The notes beneath the pieces are model-generated. The model ran no database searches and had not been told where the DNA came from. It saw nothing but the letters and a program-made list of their open reading frames with translations. Made by a program: the position numbers and the translations under genes. 19,395 bases of DNA, taken from the NCBI GenBank assembly GCA_019417125.1, contig DXVZ01000167.1, positions 1 to 19,395 on the forward strand, given 5' to 3'. Source of the DNA: Phascolarctobacterium sp. (lineage in GTDB: Bacteria; Bacillota; Negativicutes; Acidaminococcales; Acidaminococcaceae). Every line of letters starts with the position of its first letter. The first letter of the stretch is position 1. Positions 5,186 to 13,276 of the stretch are shown in pieces.

Positions 5186-6157
5186 TTATTCTTCTTCGTT
5201 TTTGCGCAAGCTAAGGCCCATATCGCTAAGTTTCTTTTTAACTTCTTCCAGCGATTTACGGCCAAGGTTACGCACTTTCATCATATCTTCTTCTGTTCTC
5301 TGGATAAGTTCATCAACCGTATTAATGCCGGCACGGCGCAGGCAGTTGTTGGAACGTACGGACAGGTCGAGGTCATCGATAGAAACAGAACCAGTACCTG
5401 CTGCGCTTCCCTGTTCTTCTGCCGCAGCGTCTTCAGTGCTGCCGGATACGGTGATGATGCCGGAAGCAGTTTCTGCCGCCGGCTGGAACATTTTGAGATA
5501 GTCAATCATAATGCCGGATGCCATGCTTACAGCGGTATCAGGCTCTACGCTGCCATCAGTCCAAACTTCCAAAGTCAGTTTGTCATAGTTGGTAACATTA
5601 CCTACGCGAGTATCGGTAACACCGAACTTCACTCTGGTAATAGGAGAATATATGGAATCAACGGGAATAACTCCTATCGGCTGATCCGCACGTTTATTCT
5701 TATCTGCCGGAACATATCCCAAACCCTTATCTACATAAATTTCCATATTGAACACCGCGTCGGTATCCAGTGTGGCAATGTGCAGTTCTGGGTTTAAAAT
5801 TTCCACATCTGCGTCAGCAGCGATGTTTGCTGCCGTAACCTCCTGCTCGCCGCTGCATTCAATGCGCAGAACCTTCGGTTCATCGCCGTGCAGTTTAAGG
5901 CAGAGGCCTTTGATGTTTAAGATAATGTCTGCAACGTCTTCCCTGACGCCAGGAATTGTAGAGAATTCATGCAGTACACCTTCGATTTTAACGCTGGTTA
6001 CTGCTGCGCCCGGCAGTGAGGACAGCAATACTCTGCGAAGGCTGTTGCCCAGAGTAATGCCGTAGCCCCTTTCAAGCGGCTCCCAAACAAATTTACCATA
6101 ACGCCCGTCATCGCTGATATCAGCTGTGACCATTTTTGGTTTTTCTAATTCGATCAT
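5186..6157 (-). CDS. rpoA: DNA-directed RNA polymerase subunit alpha
   Basis: The alpha subunit (323 residues) dimerises to nucleate RNA polymerase assembly and contacts promoter UP elements and activators. The N-terminal domain (about 1-230) includes GYGITLGNSLRRVLLSSLPGAAV, the conserved dimer and beta-binding region. The C-terminal domain (about 258-323) starts at SIDDLDLSVRSNNCLRRAGI and has the Arg and Asn used for DNA contact in the family, followed by the helix-hairpin-helix NLGRKSLEEVKKKL. The linker between them is Ala/Ser/Gly/Glu-rich and probably flexible. The ATG follows AAGGAGG. A short hairpin lies just upstream in the 72-nt gap after rpsD. Confidence 0.98.
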   Translation of the reverse strand: MIELEKPKMVTADISDDGRYGKFVWEPLERGYGITLGNSLRRVLLSSLPGAAVTSVKIEGVLHEFSTIPGVREDVADIILNIKGLCLKLHGDEPKVLRIECSGEQEVTAANIAADADVEILNPELHIATLDTDAVFNMEIYVDKGLGYVPADKNKRADQPIGVIPVDSIYSPITRVKFGVTDTRVGNVTNYDKLTLEVWTDGSVEPDTAVSMASGIMIDYLKMFQPAAETASGIITVSGSTEDAAAEEQGSAAGTGSVSIDDLDLSVRSNNCLRRAGINTVDELIQRTEEDMMKVRNLGRKSLEEVKKKLSDMGLSLRKNEEE

Positions 6158-6177
6158 ATGGAAAGCCTCCTTCTTTT

Positions 6178-6196
6178 GCGTATTACCACAATACGC
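6178..6196 (-). other. Small hairpin upstream of the rpoA ribosome site
   Basis: GCGTATT (6190-6196 as read on the minus strand) pairs with AATACGC (6178-6184) around a 5-nt loop. The following bases are A/G-rich, not T-rich, so it is not a terminator. It ends a few nucleotides before the AAGGAGG of rpoA and could influence translation or RNA processing. Confidence 0.45.
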
Positions 6197-6229
6197 CCAA
6201 TATATGGTGGCATGAAGATGTTCAAACTA

Positions 6230-6823
6230 TTATTTGGAGTACAACTCAACGATGAGATGTTCTTCGATAGGAACATCAATTTCCTCACGAGTAGGGTAAC
6301 GGTCAACTTTGCCGCCGAGATTTTCAGCGTCCTGAATCAACCATGCCGGAACGGTTTTGCCGGCAAGAGTTTCAGCCATGCCTTTGAAATATTCTTTGGA
6401 ACGGCTGCCTTCCATTACGGAAACAACATCGCCTGCTTTTACCAGAGCGGAAGGAATATCAAGGCGTTTGCCGTTAACGGCGATATGGCCATGTCTTACA
6501 ATCTGGCGTGCCTGACGGCGGGTGTTTGCAAGGCCAAGGCGGAATACAACGTTGTCAATTCTTCTTTCCAGAAGGATGAGCAGGTTTTCACCGGTGATGC
6601 CTTCCATTTTTTTAGCTTTGTCGTAATAGCTGCGGAACTGTTTTTCCAGCAGGCCATAAATAAATTTTGCTTTTTGTTTTTCGGTTAACTGAATGCCATA
6701 TTCACTCTTTTTTCTGTTAGTGCGTTTAGCCTGACGGTGAGATTCCTTGCTAATGCCCAGAAATGCCGGAGTTAAGCCCAAAGATCTGCATCTTTTCAGG
6801 ACAGGCGTTCTATCAATTGCCAT
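6230..6823 (-). CDS. rpsD: 30S ribosomal protein S4
   Basis: S4 (uS4), 197 residues, is a primary 16S rRNA binding protein that nucleates assembly of the small-subunit body. The S4 RNA-binding domain lies at about 88-150 (LERRIDNVVFRLGLANTRRQARQIVRHGHIAVNGKR region). The N-terminus has only one cysteine in the position where zinc-binding forms have four, so this is the zinc-free form. Its location between rpsK and rpoA follows the Clostridia/Negativicutes and proteobacterial arrangement, unlike Bacillus subtilis, where rpsD is elsewhere. In other bacteria S4 can repress its own operon; I see no proven target here. Confidence 0.98.
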   Translation of the reverse strand: MAIDRTPVLKRCRSLGLTPAFLGISKESHRQAKRTNRKKSEYGIQLTEKQKAKFIYGLLEKQFRSYYDKAKKMEGITGENLLILLERRIDNVVFRLGLANTRRQARQIVRHGHIAVNGKRLDIPSALVKAGDVVSVMEGSRSKEYFKGMAETLAGKTVPAWLIQDAENLGGKVDRYPTREEIDVPIEEHLIVELYSK

Positions 6824-6840
6824 CTATGCTACACCTCCAA

Positions 6841-7233
6841 TTATACTCTTCTGCGTTTCGGCGGGCGGCAACCATTGTGCGGAATCGGGGTTACGTCCCT
6901 AATGGAGTTAACCTCAAGACCAGCAGCCTGAAGTGCGCGGATTGCGGCTTCACGGCCGGCGCCGGGGCCTTTTACATAAACTTCAACCTGTTTCAGGCCA
7001 TGTTCCATAGCTGCTTTGGTTGCTTCTTCAGCAGCCATCTGTGCAGCGAACGGAGTGCTTTTGCGGCTGCCGCGGAAACCGAGGCCGCCTGCGGATGCCC
7101 AGCTCAGAACATTACCTTCGGTATCAGCGATAGTAACGATAGTATTATTGAAAGTCGAACGGATATGAGCTACACCGTTGATGATATTTTTGCTAACTTT
7201 TTTCTTGTTGCGAACAACTTTTTTACCAGCCAC
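6841..7233 (-). CDS. rpsK: 30S ribosomal protein S11
   Basis: S11 (uS11), 130 residues, sits on the platform of the small subunit close to the mRNA exit. The signatures NNTIVTIADTEGN, GFRGSRKSTPFAAQ and the basic end DVTPIPHNGCRPPKRRRV are all present. The start is GTG (7231-7233). It lies 22 nt after rpsM and 17 nt before rpsD within the alpha part of the cluster. Confidence 0.98.
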   Translation of the reverse strand: MAGKKVVRNKKKVSKNIINGVAHIRSTFNNTIVTIADTEGNVLSWASAGGLGFRGSRKSTPFAAQMAAEEATKAAMEHGLKQVEVYVKGPGAGREAAIRALQAAGLEVNSIRDVTPIPHNGCRPPKRRRV

Positions 7234-7255
7234 TCGTTTATCCCTCCTTCACTGA

Positions 7256-7624
7256 TTATTTCTTCTTGCCGGCAATAGTACGTTTAGGACCTTTGCGGGT
7301 ACGTGCATTGTTTTTGGTGTTCTGACCGCGTACAGGCAGACCCATACGGTGTCTGCGGCCACGGTAACTGCCAATTTCAATTAAACGTTTAATATTGAGG
7401 GATTCCTCTCTGCGGAGGTCACCTTCTACTTTATAATCAGCGTCAAGAGTTTCACGGATTTTAGCAACTTCTTCTTCGGTGAGATCGCGGACGCGGGTAT
7501 CAGGGTTGATACCGGTTTTCGCGAGGATTTCTCTCGACAAAGTAAGTCCGATGCCATAAATATAAGGTAAAGCGTATTCAATACGTTTATCTCTCGGTAA
7601 ATCGACACCTGCAATACGTGCCAT
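7256..7624 (-). CDS. rpsM: 30S ribosomal protein S13
   Basis: S13 (uS13), 122 residues, is in the small-subunit head and contacts L5 and the P-site tRNA. It begins MARIAGVDLPRDKRIEYALPYIYGIG and carries the helix-two-turn-helix region with GSYRGRRHRMGLPVRGQ. The lysine-rich tail is the tRNA-contacting end. The ATG follows AAGGAGG by a normal distance, and rpmJ ends 17 nt upstream. Confidence 0.98.
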   Translation of the reverse strand: MARIAGVDLPRDKRIEYALPYIYGIGLTLSREILAKTGINPDTRVRDLTEEEVAKIRETLDADYKVEGDLRREESLNIKRLIEIGSYRGRRHRMGLPVRGQNTKNNARTRKGPKRTIAGKKK

Positions 7625-7641
7625 TAAAGCGCACCTCCTTC

Positions 7642-7755
7642 TTATCCTTGTTTTTGTTTATGTTTCGGGTTTTCACAGATTACCATAACATGGCCTTTAC
7701 GTTTGATGACTTTGCATTTTTCACATATTGGCTTTACAGACGGTCTGACTTTCAT
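7642..7755 (-). CDS. rpmJ: 50S ribosomal protein L36 (zinc form)
   Basis: This small gene encodes the 37-residue L36 (bL36), which stabilises 23S rRNA near the base of the L7/L12 stalk. The translation begins MKVRPSVKPICEKCK and ends KHKQKQG. Cys11, Cys14, Cys27 and His32 form the zinc-binding C+ site, so this is the zinc-dependent paralogue. The ATG at 7753-7755 follows AGGAGG. It lies between infA and rpsM as in most bacteria. Confidence 0.97.
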   Translation of the reverse strand: MKVRPSVKPICEKCKVIKRKGHVMVICENPKHKQKQG

Positions 7756-7782
7756 TTTTTAACCTCCTCTTGCCTGTCTTGC

Positions 7783-8001
7783 TTATTTAAAACGGTAAGT
7801 AATTCTTCCACGGTTCAGATCATACGGAGTAAGTTCCACTGTAACCCTGTCGCCAGGCAAAATTTTGATGAAGTTCATACGTATCTTACCGGATATGTGT
7901 GCCAGAATAACATGGCCGTTTTCCAATTTTACCTGGAACATGGCATTGGGCAAAGATTCCAAGATTGTGCCTTCAACCTCAATTACATCTTGTTTGGACA
8001 C
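7783..8001 (-). CDS. infA: Translation initiation factor IF-1
   Basis: IF-1, an S1-like OB-fold protein, binds the A site of the 30S subunit during initiation. I choose the GTG at 7999-8001, which gives 72 residues starting (V)MSKQDVIEVEG-like and equals the family's usual length. AGGAGG lies 8 nt upstream of this GTG. An upstream TTG at 8005-8007 is only 2-3 nt from the ribosome site and would add two residues. The motifs MFQVKLENGHVILAHISGKIRMN and DRVTVELTPYDLNRGRITYRFK are typical. The neighbour upstream is adk, with no map gene between. Confidence 0.97.
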   Translation of the reverse strand: MSKQDVIEVEGTILESLPNAMFQVKLENGHVILAHISGKIRMNFIKILPGDRVTVELTPYDLNRGRITYRFK

Positions 8002-8018
8002 GCTCAATACCTCCTTGC

Positions 8019-8666
8019 TCAGTTGCCAGAGAGACTATCTTTAACGTCGGCGTATACCTTGTCAATCGGCTGCATGCCGTTGATTTCGTGGTACAGGCCT
8101 TGTTTTTTGTAGTACTCTATTAAAGGCTCGGTCTGGGAATGATATGCTTCCAGACGGTTTTTAATTGTTTCTTCTTTGTCGTCGTCACGTTGATAAAGCG
8201 TCCCGCCGCATTTATCACACATACCTTCCACTTTGCTGGGGTTGAACGCTACATGGTAAGTAGCGCCGCAGGATTTGCAGATGCGTCTGCCGGTTACCCT
8301 GCCAACAAGCTCAGCATCGGGAACTACGATATTGATTACGCCTGTCATCTTTATGCCCAGGTCTTTCATGATGCCGTCAAGCGCAACTGCCTGTTCTTCG
8401 GTTCTCGGGAAGCCGTCGAGGATAAAACCGTTTGCGCATTCCGGTTTGGATAACCCTTCGCGGACAATGCCGATTGTTACAACGTCAGGAACAAGCTGTC
8501 CGGCATCCATGTATCTTTTAGCTTCTTTGCCGAGTTCCGTGCCTTGCTTTACAGCTGCGCGGAACATATCCCCGGTGGAAATGTGGGGAATTTTAAATTC
8601 GGCAATTAATTTTTCTGCTTGAGTGCCTTTGCCAGCACCCGGAGGTCCCATTAAAATAATATGCAT
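8019..8666 (-). CDS. adk: Adenylate kinase
   Basis: Adenylate kinase (215 residues) interconverts ATP plus AMP with two ADP and sets the cell's adenylate energy charge. The P-loop GPPGAGKGTQ is at residues 7-16 and the DGFPRT motif at 84-89. The long LID domain carries Cys130, Cys133, Cys150 and Cys153, the four-cysteine zinc site of the Gram-positive type. The ATG follows AGGAGG. It lies 13 nt after secY, the standard location in the spc/alpha junction, but is followed directly by infA. Confidence 0.98.
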   Translation of the reverse strand: MHIILMGPPGAGKGTQAEKLIAEFKIPHISTGDMFRAAVKQGTELGKEAKRYMDAGQLVPDVVTIGIVREGLSKPECANGFILDGFPRTEEQAVALDGIMKDLGIKMTGVINIVVPDAELVGRVTGRRICKSCGATYHVAFNPSKVEGMCDKCGGTLYQRDDDKEETIKNRLEAYHSQTEPLIEYYKKQGLYHEINGMQPIDKVYADVKDSLSGN

Positions 8667-8679
8667 TTCCTGATTCCTC

Positions 8680-9936
8680 CTATTTCATAAAACCTTGATA
8701 GTGGCGCATCAGCACGAGCGATTCAATCTGCTTCATGGTATCAAGCGCTACACCAACAACGATTAAGAGAGCGGTACCGCCGAAATAAACACCTTCGATG
8801 CCGGTCATCCAGCCGATAACGTTAGGCATCAGCGCAATCAGCGAAAGGAAAATTGCACCGGCAAGAGTGATTCTGGTCATAATTTTGTCCAGATAATCGC
8901 TGGTCGGTTTGCCGGGGCGCAGTCCGGGAATAAAACCGCCGTATTTTTTGAGGTTGTCCGCCACATCATTTATATTGATGCTTACAGCAGTATAGAAATA
9001 TGTGAAGAACAAAATCATTAATACATACAAAGTCGTCTGCAAGGGGGAACCCCATGCAAACCAGCCTGCTACCGTTTTAATCCACGCAACATCCACAAAC
9101 TGCCCAATGGTTACCGGGAACATGAGAATGGAAGAAGCGAAGATGATAGGAATAACGCCTGCCTGGTTGACTTTCAGCGGAATATAGCTGGAATGGCCGC
9201 CGTACATTTTACGGCCAACAACACGTTTAGCATACTGTACCGGTACTTTGCGGATACCCTGCGTAATTGCAATTACAAATACGATCATGGCAACTGCAAT
9301 AACCGCAAATAAAAGTACATTTAAAGCATTAATTGTTCCGGCCTGCAAATACTGGTAGATTACATGGAGCCCGTCAGGAATCCTGGAAACGATACCTGCG
9401 AAGATTATCAGCGAGATGCCGTTGCCGACGCCTTTAGCCGTAATCTGCTCGCCAATCCACATTAAAAATACAGTGCCGGCAGTTAAGGTAATAGCAATTA
9501 AAAGAATTGAGAAAATGCCCGGGTCGTTAATTGCCATCCTTAAACCATAAGCCATACCCAATGCCTGGATAAAGCCGAGGACAACCGTACCGTATCTGGT
9601 AACTTTGGTTATCTTCTTCTGTCCTTCCACTCCTTCCTTGCTCCACTGCTCAAGCGTAGGAACAACAACTTTTAAAAGCTGAAGAATAATGGAAGCATTG
9701 ATGTATGGGGTAATACTCATCGCAAAAACAGAAAATTTGCTCAAGGCACCGCCAGAGAACATATCGAGCAGGCCCAGCAAGTTGCCGGAATTAAAAAGCT
9801 GCTCAATCATGCTTGCGTTAACGCCAGGAACAGGGATATGTGTTCCAGCCCTAAAAACGACGAACATGGCGAGAGTAAAAAGGATTTTCCGCCTGAGTTC
9901 TGTTACTTGAGAAAGATTTGCGAGGGCTGATAACAC
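8680..9936 (-). CDS. secY: Preprotein translocase subunit SecY
   Basis: SecY is the channel-forming membrane subunit of the Sec translocon that exports and inserts proteins. The 418 residues contain about ten hydrophobic segments. The start region LRRKILFTLAMFVVFRAGTHIPVPG, the plug-adjacent GGALSKFSVFAMSITPYINASIILQLL and the cytosolic loop IRKVPVQYAKR are all family signatures. The start is GTG (9934-9936), one base after the rplO stop, with GAGGTG as ribosome site inside the end of rplO. Termination and reinitiation are therefore likely coupled. Confidence 0.98.
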   Translation of the reverse strand: MLSALANLSQVTELRRKILFTLAMFVVFRAGTHIPVPGVNASMIEQLFNSGNLLGLLDMFSGGALSKFSVFAMSITPYINASIILQLLKVVVPTLEQWSKEGVEGQKKITKVTRYGTVVLGFIQALGMAYGLRMAINDPGIFSILLIAITLTAGTVFLMWIGEQITAKGVGNGISLIIFAGIVSRIPDGLHVIYQYLQAGTINALNVLLFAVIAVAMIVFVIAITQGIRKVPVQYAKRVVGRKMYGGHSSYIPLKVNQAGVIPIIFASSILMFPVTIGQFVDVAWIKTVAGWFAWGSPLQTTLYVLMILFFTYFYTAVSININDVADNLKKYGGFIPGLRPGKPTSDYLDKIMTRITLAGAIFLSLIALMPNVIGWMTGIEGVYFGGTALLIVVGVALDTMKQIESLVLMRHYQGFMK

Positions 9937-9937
9937 T

Positions 9938-10378
9938 TTAAATCACCTCTACTTTGCCGCCGGCTGCAATAATTTTTTCTTCAGCAGATTTGCTGAAGCC
10001 CATAGCCTGAACGGTAAGTTTTTTTGTAAGCTCACCGTTGCCGAGAATACGGATGCCGTCACGAATGTTTTTAACCAGGCCGCATTCAATCAGCATTACA
10101 GGTTCAACTACTGTGCCGTCTTCAAAGCGGTTAAGGCTGCCAACGTTGATTTCAACATAATCGGAGCCGAATCTATTGTAGAAACCGCGTTTCGGGAAAC
10201 GCAGATACAAAGGTCTTTGACCACCTTCAAAGCCAGGGCGTTTTACACCGCCAGAGCGGGATTTCTGTCCTTTTTGGCCTTTGCCGGATGTTTTACCAAG
10301 ACCGGAACCCAAACCACGGCCAACGCGTACATGCTTGGTTTTGGAACCCGGTGCAGGTGATAATTCATGCAAATTCAT
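9938..10378 (-). CDS. rplO: 50S ribosomal protein L15
   Basis: L15 (uL15), 146 residues, is a late-assembling large-subunit protein with a long basic, glycine-rich N-terminal extension that threads through 23S rRNA (MNLHELSPAPGS, then GRGLGSGLGKTSGKGQKG). I choose the ATG at 10376-10378, which has GGAGGAGG about 8 nt upstream and gives the usual length. An upstream in-frame ATG at 10396 is inside the ribosome site itself and overlaps the rpmD stop. Confidence 0.98.
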   Translation of the reverse strand: MNLHELSPAPGSKTKHVRVGRGLGSGLGKTSGKGQKGQKSRSGGVKRPGFEGGQRPLYLRFPKRGFYNRFGSDYVEINVGSLNRFEDGTVVEPVMLIECGLVKNIRDGIRILGNGELTKKLTVQAMGFSKSAEEKIIAAGGKVEVI

Positions 10379-10395
10379 CTTTTGCACCTCCTCCA

Positions 10396-10581
10396 TTAAG
10401 CTTCAACAATTTCAACCTTCACAAGGTGTCTTACTTTGTGAAGCATACCGCGGATTGCCGGGGTATCGTCTTTTATTGCAGTAGAATTAATTTTTCCTAA
10501 GCCCAAAGCTTTAACGGTCATGCGCTGGTCTTGCGGGTAACCGATAAGGCTGCGGGTCAGCGTAACTTTAAGTTGTTGCAT
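10396..10581 (-). CDS. rpmD: 50S ribosomal protein L30
   Basis: L30 (uL30), 61 residues, is a small large-subunit protein. It begins with the typical LKVTLTRSLIGYPQDQRMTVKALGLGKIN and ends HKVRHLVKVEIVEA. The length is normal for bacterial L30. It is preceded by rpsE with a 12-nt gap, and its stop codon lies immediately before the rplO ribosome site. Confidence 0.97.
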   Translation of the reverse strand: MQQLKVTLTRSLIGYPQDQRMTVKALGLGKINSTAIKDDTPAIRGMLHKVRHLVKVEIVEA

Positions 10582-10593
10582 CGAGCTTCCTCC

Positions 10594-11094
10594 TTAGCCA
10601 AAAATTTCTTGCACGGTTTTGCCGCGTAATGCAGCAACCGTTTCAGCACTCTTTAAGGAACGAAGACCTTCAATGGTTGCACGAACTACGTTATTCGGGT
10701 TGTTGGAACCCTGGCATTTGGTAAGGATATCACGCACGCCTGCAAGTTCGAGTACGGCACGTACAGGGCCGCCGGCGATAACGCCGGTACCTTCTGCAGC
10801 CGGTTTTAAAAATACGCGGCCTGCGCCAAACGTACCAATGCATTCATGCGGAATGGTTGTACCAACCAGAGCAACGTTAATCATATTCTTTTTAGCGTCT
10901 TCTACACCCTTGCGAATAGCTTCGGGAACTTCTGCCGCTTTGCCAAGGCCCATGCCAACATGGCCGTTTTCGTCACCTACCACAACAAGTGCAGAGAAGG
11001 AGAAACGGCGTCCGCCTTTAACAACCTTTGCAACACGGTTGATGAACACGACTTTCTCTTTCAAGTCGCTTTCTTCATTTCTGAAATTAGCCAC
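10594..11094 (-). CDS. rpsE: 30S ribosomal protein S5
   Basis: S5 (uS5), 166 residues, lines the mRNA entry and contributes to decoding accuracy. The N-terminal double-stranded RNA-binding-like domain includes LKEKVVFINRVAKVVKGGRRFSFSALVVVGDENGHVGMG. The C-terminal part has AGRVFLKPAAEGTGVIAGGPVRAVLELAGVRD and GSNNPNNVVRATIEGL. The start is GTG (11092-11094). It follows rplR by 17 nt. Confidence 0.98.
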   Translation of the reverse strand: MANFRNEESDLKEKVVFINRVAKVVKGGRRFSFSALVVVGDENGHVGMGLGKAAEVPEAIRKGVEDAKKNMINVALVGTTIPHECIGTFGAGRVFLKPAAEGTGVIAGGPVRAVLELAGVRDILTKCQGSNNPNNVVRATIEGLRSLKSAETVAALRGKTVQEIFG

Positions 11095-11111
11095 TATTAT
11101 TCCTCCTTCTT

Positions 11112-11483
11112 TTAGAATTGCAGTCCAGCTTCACGGGCTGCATCTGCAAGAGCTGCTACACGGCCGGTGTAAAGATAACCACCGCGGTCAAATACAACTT
11201 CTTTAATACCTTTTTCCAAAGCTCTTTCGGCAATGGCTTTGCCAATTTCGCGGGCAGCTTCTACGTTGCCGCCGTTATTGGCTTTTCTATCTTTTTCAAC
11301 AGTGCTGGCGGAAACAAGGGTTTCACCAGTTTCGTCGTTAATAACCTGAGCGTAAATATTTGCCAGGGAACGGTATACGTTCAGACGCGGTCTTTCAGCA
11401 GTGCCGAAAATGTACTGACGGGCACGCAGATGGCGTTTCTGGCGTTTCGCGTTTTTATCAACTCTGTTAAGCAAGAGTTTCAC
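11112..11483 (-). CDS. rplR: 50S ribosomal protein L18
   Basis: L18 (uL18) binds 5S rRNA with L5 to form the central protuberance. The core has KNAKRQKRHLRARQ, GTAERPRLNVYRSLANIYAQVI and the C-terminal VVFDRGGYLYTGRVAALADAAREAGL. The frame as given begins at a GTG (123 residues). A TTG three codons later (11472-11474) would give exactly 120 residues, the usual length, with GGGAG about 8 nt upstream, so the true start may be 11474. The product is not in doubt. Confidence 0.96.
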   Translation of the reverse strand: MKLLLNRVDKNAKRQKRHLRARQYIFGTAERPRLNVYRSLANIYAQVINDETGETLVSASTVEKDRKANNGGNVEAAREIGKAIAERALEKGIKEVVFDRGGYLYTGRVAALADAAREAGLQF

Positions 11484-11499
11484 TCCCTTCCTTTAGAAA

Positions 11500-12048
11500 T
11501 TACTTCTTGCCTTTAGCGCCTGCTTTACCAATCTTACGACGGATACGTTCACCTTCGTAATGGATGCCTTTGCCTTTATACGGTTCAGGCGGACGCAAAG
11601 TGCGGATTTCTGCAGCAACTGCGCCGACTTTTTCTTTATCGGCACCGCTTACTACGATTTTGTTCGGAGCCGGAACTTCGAAAGTAATACCAGCAGGCGG
11701 CTCTTTAACTACAGGATGGGAAAAACCGAGGGTAAAGTTAATGTTGTTACCCTGTTTAGCTGCACGGTAACCTACGCCGGTAATTTCCAAAGATTTGGAA
11801 AAGCCCTGGGTTACGCCTACAACCATATTGTTAATAAGAGTACGGGACAGACCGTGCATGGAGCGATGTTCTTTGTCGTCGCTCGGACGTTCAACGGTAA
11901 TAACGCCGTCCTCCATGGTAAGTTTCATATCTTTATTGATTTGGCGGGAAAGTTCGCCTTTAGGGCCCTTAACGGTAACTAAGTTATTTTCGATGGTAAC
12001 AGTTACGCCAGCGGGCACGGTAATTGGATGCTTACCAATTCTAGACAC
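11500..12048 (-). CDS. rplF: 50S ribosomal protein L6
   Basis: L6 (uL6), 182 residues, has two repeated alpha/beta domains and lies near the factor-binding site by the sarcin-ricin loop. It begins MSRIGKHPITVPAGV, and the signature LRPPEPYKGKGIHYEGERIRRKIGKAGAKGKK is at the C-terminus. The start is GTG (12046-12048) after AGGAGG. It lies 26 nt after rpsH. Confidence 0.98.
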   Translation of the reverse strand: MSRIGKHPITVPAGVTVTIENNLVTVKGPKGELSRQINKDMKLTMEDGVITVERPSDDKEHRSMHGLSRTLINNMVVGVTQGFSKSLEITGVGYRAAKQGNNINFTLGFSHPVVKEPPAGITFEVPAPNKIVVSGADKEKVGAVAAEIRTLRPPEPYKGKGIHYEGERIRRKIGKAGAKGKK

Positions 12049-12074
12049 TTATGAGCACCTCCTATCTTTCAGTA

Positions 12075-12473
12075 TTACCAGACGTATGCAAGCACTTCGC
12101 CGCCGAGGCCGGCTTTGCGTGCTGCTTTATCAGTCATAAGGCCTTGGGAAGTAGAGATTACTGCAATGCCAAGACCTCCGAGAACTCTGGGCAGTTGGTC
12201 TTTTTGAGAGTAAACTCTCAGACCAGGTTTGGAAATACGTTTAATGCCGGAAATAACTTTCTCTTTGTTGGCACCATATTTCAGGCTGACGCGGATAACG
12301 TTCTGTTTATTATCAGCAATTACTTCAAAATCTTTTATAAAACCTTCGTTCTTTAAAATCTCAGCGATAGCAACTTTGATTTTAGAGCACGGGATTTCAA
12401 CTTTATCATGATGAACCGAATTTGCGTTACGAATACGGGTAAGCATATCGGCAATCGGGTCAGTCATTACCAT
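12075..12473 (-). CDS. rpsH: 30S ribosomal protein S8
   Basis: S8 (uS8), 132 residues, is a primary 16S rRNA binder in the central domain. In Escherichia coli it represses the spc operon; such control here is unproven. It begins MVMTDPIADMLTRIRNAN, the same start as in Bacillus, supported by AAGGAGG 10 nt upstream of the first ATG. The C-terminal part contains RISKPGLRVY and GGLGIAVISTSQGLMTDKAARKAGLGGEVLAYVW. Confidence 0.98.
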   Translation of the reverse strand: MVMTDPIADMLTRIRNANSVHHDKVEIPCSKIKVAIAEILKNEGFIKDFEVIADNKQNVIRVSLKYGANKEKVISGIKRISKPGLRVYSQKDQLPRVLGGLGIAVISTSQGLMTDKAARKAGLGGEVLAYVW

Positions 12474-12504
12474 ACTTTAATACCCTCCTTCCTAAAATGC
12501 TGTG

Positions 12505-12690
12505 TTACCAGCTTGCTTTGGTAACTCCCGGAATAGCGCCCTGATAGCTGTATTCACGGAAGCAGATACGGCAGATGCCAAATTTACGCATATAACCATG
12601 GGGTCTGCCGCAAATTTTGCAGCGGTTGTAACGGCGTACTTTAAATTTCGGCTCTTTATTCCACTTTTCAATCAAGGCTTTCTTAGCCAA
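12505..12690 (-). CDS. rpsN: 30S ribosomal protein S14, zinc type
   Basis: This is the short zinc-binding form of S14 (uS14), 61 residues, located in the small-subunit head. Cys24, Cys27, Cys40 and Cys43 (NRCKICGRPHGY and GICRICFRE) form the zinc site. It ends PGVTKASW as usual. The start is TTG (12688-12690) with AGGAGG upstream. Some Firmicutes also carry a zinc-free S14 elsewhere for zinc starvation; none is in this window. Confidence 0.97.
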   Translation of the reverse strand: MAKKALIEKWNKEPKFKVRRYNRCKICGRPHGYMRKFGICRICFREYSYQGAIPGVTKASW

Positions 12691-12706
12691 AGTATTCCCT
12701 CCTAAC

Positions 12707-13252
12707 TTATGCGCTGAACGGCATTCCGAGGATTCTCAGCAATTCTCTTGCTTCCTCATCAGTCTTAGCGGTCGTAACAATGATGATATCCATTCCGCGT
12801 ACTTTATCAATCTTATCGTAGTCAATTTCCGGGAAAATCAATTGTTCTTTCAAGCCAAGTGCATAGTTGCCGCGGCCATCAAATGCAGTCGGGCTAACAC
12901 CGCGGAAGTCACGTACACGAGGCAGTGCGATGTTCATCAGTTTGTCGAGGAAGTAGTACATGCGGTCGCCGCGAAGGGTAACTTTTGCGCCGATAGGCAT
13001 GCCCTGGCGCAGTTTAAAAGCAGCAATGGATTTTTTAGCTTTGGTAATAACCGGTTTCTGGCCGGAGATTACGGTCAAGTCTGCTACCGCAGATTCCAGA
13101 GCTTTGCTGTTGCCAACGGCTTCGCCAACGCCCATATTGATGACAACTTTCTCGATTTTAGGAATTTCCATAACGTTTTTATAGTTAAATTTGTCCATCA
13201 GGCCTTTAACGGCTTCAGACAAATATTTTTCTTGCAATCTTGTTTTTGCCAT
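12707..13252 (-). CDS. rplE: 50S ribosomal protein L5
   Basis: L5 (uL5), 181 residues, binds 5S rRNA and contacts the P-site tRNA and S13 across the subunit interface. It has NVMEIPKIEKVVINMGVGEA near the N-terminus, the GQKPVITKAKKSIAAFKLRQGMPIGAKVTLRG core, and LPRVRDFRGVSPTAFDGRGNYALGLKEQLIFPEI. The length and ends are normal. The ATG follows GGAGG at about 10 nt. Confidence 0.98.
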   Translation of the reverse strand: MAKTRLQEKYLSEAVKGLMDKFNYKNVMEIPKIEKVVINMGVGEAVGNSKALESAVADLTVISGQKPVITKAKKSIAAFKLRQGMPIGAKVTLRGDRMYYFLDKLMNIALPRVRDFRGVSPTAFDGRGNYALGLKEQLIFPEIDYDKIDKVRGMDIIIVTTAKTDEEARELLRILGMPFSA

Positions 13253-13276
13253 TCAAACATTTCCTCCTTTCCCGGA

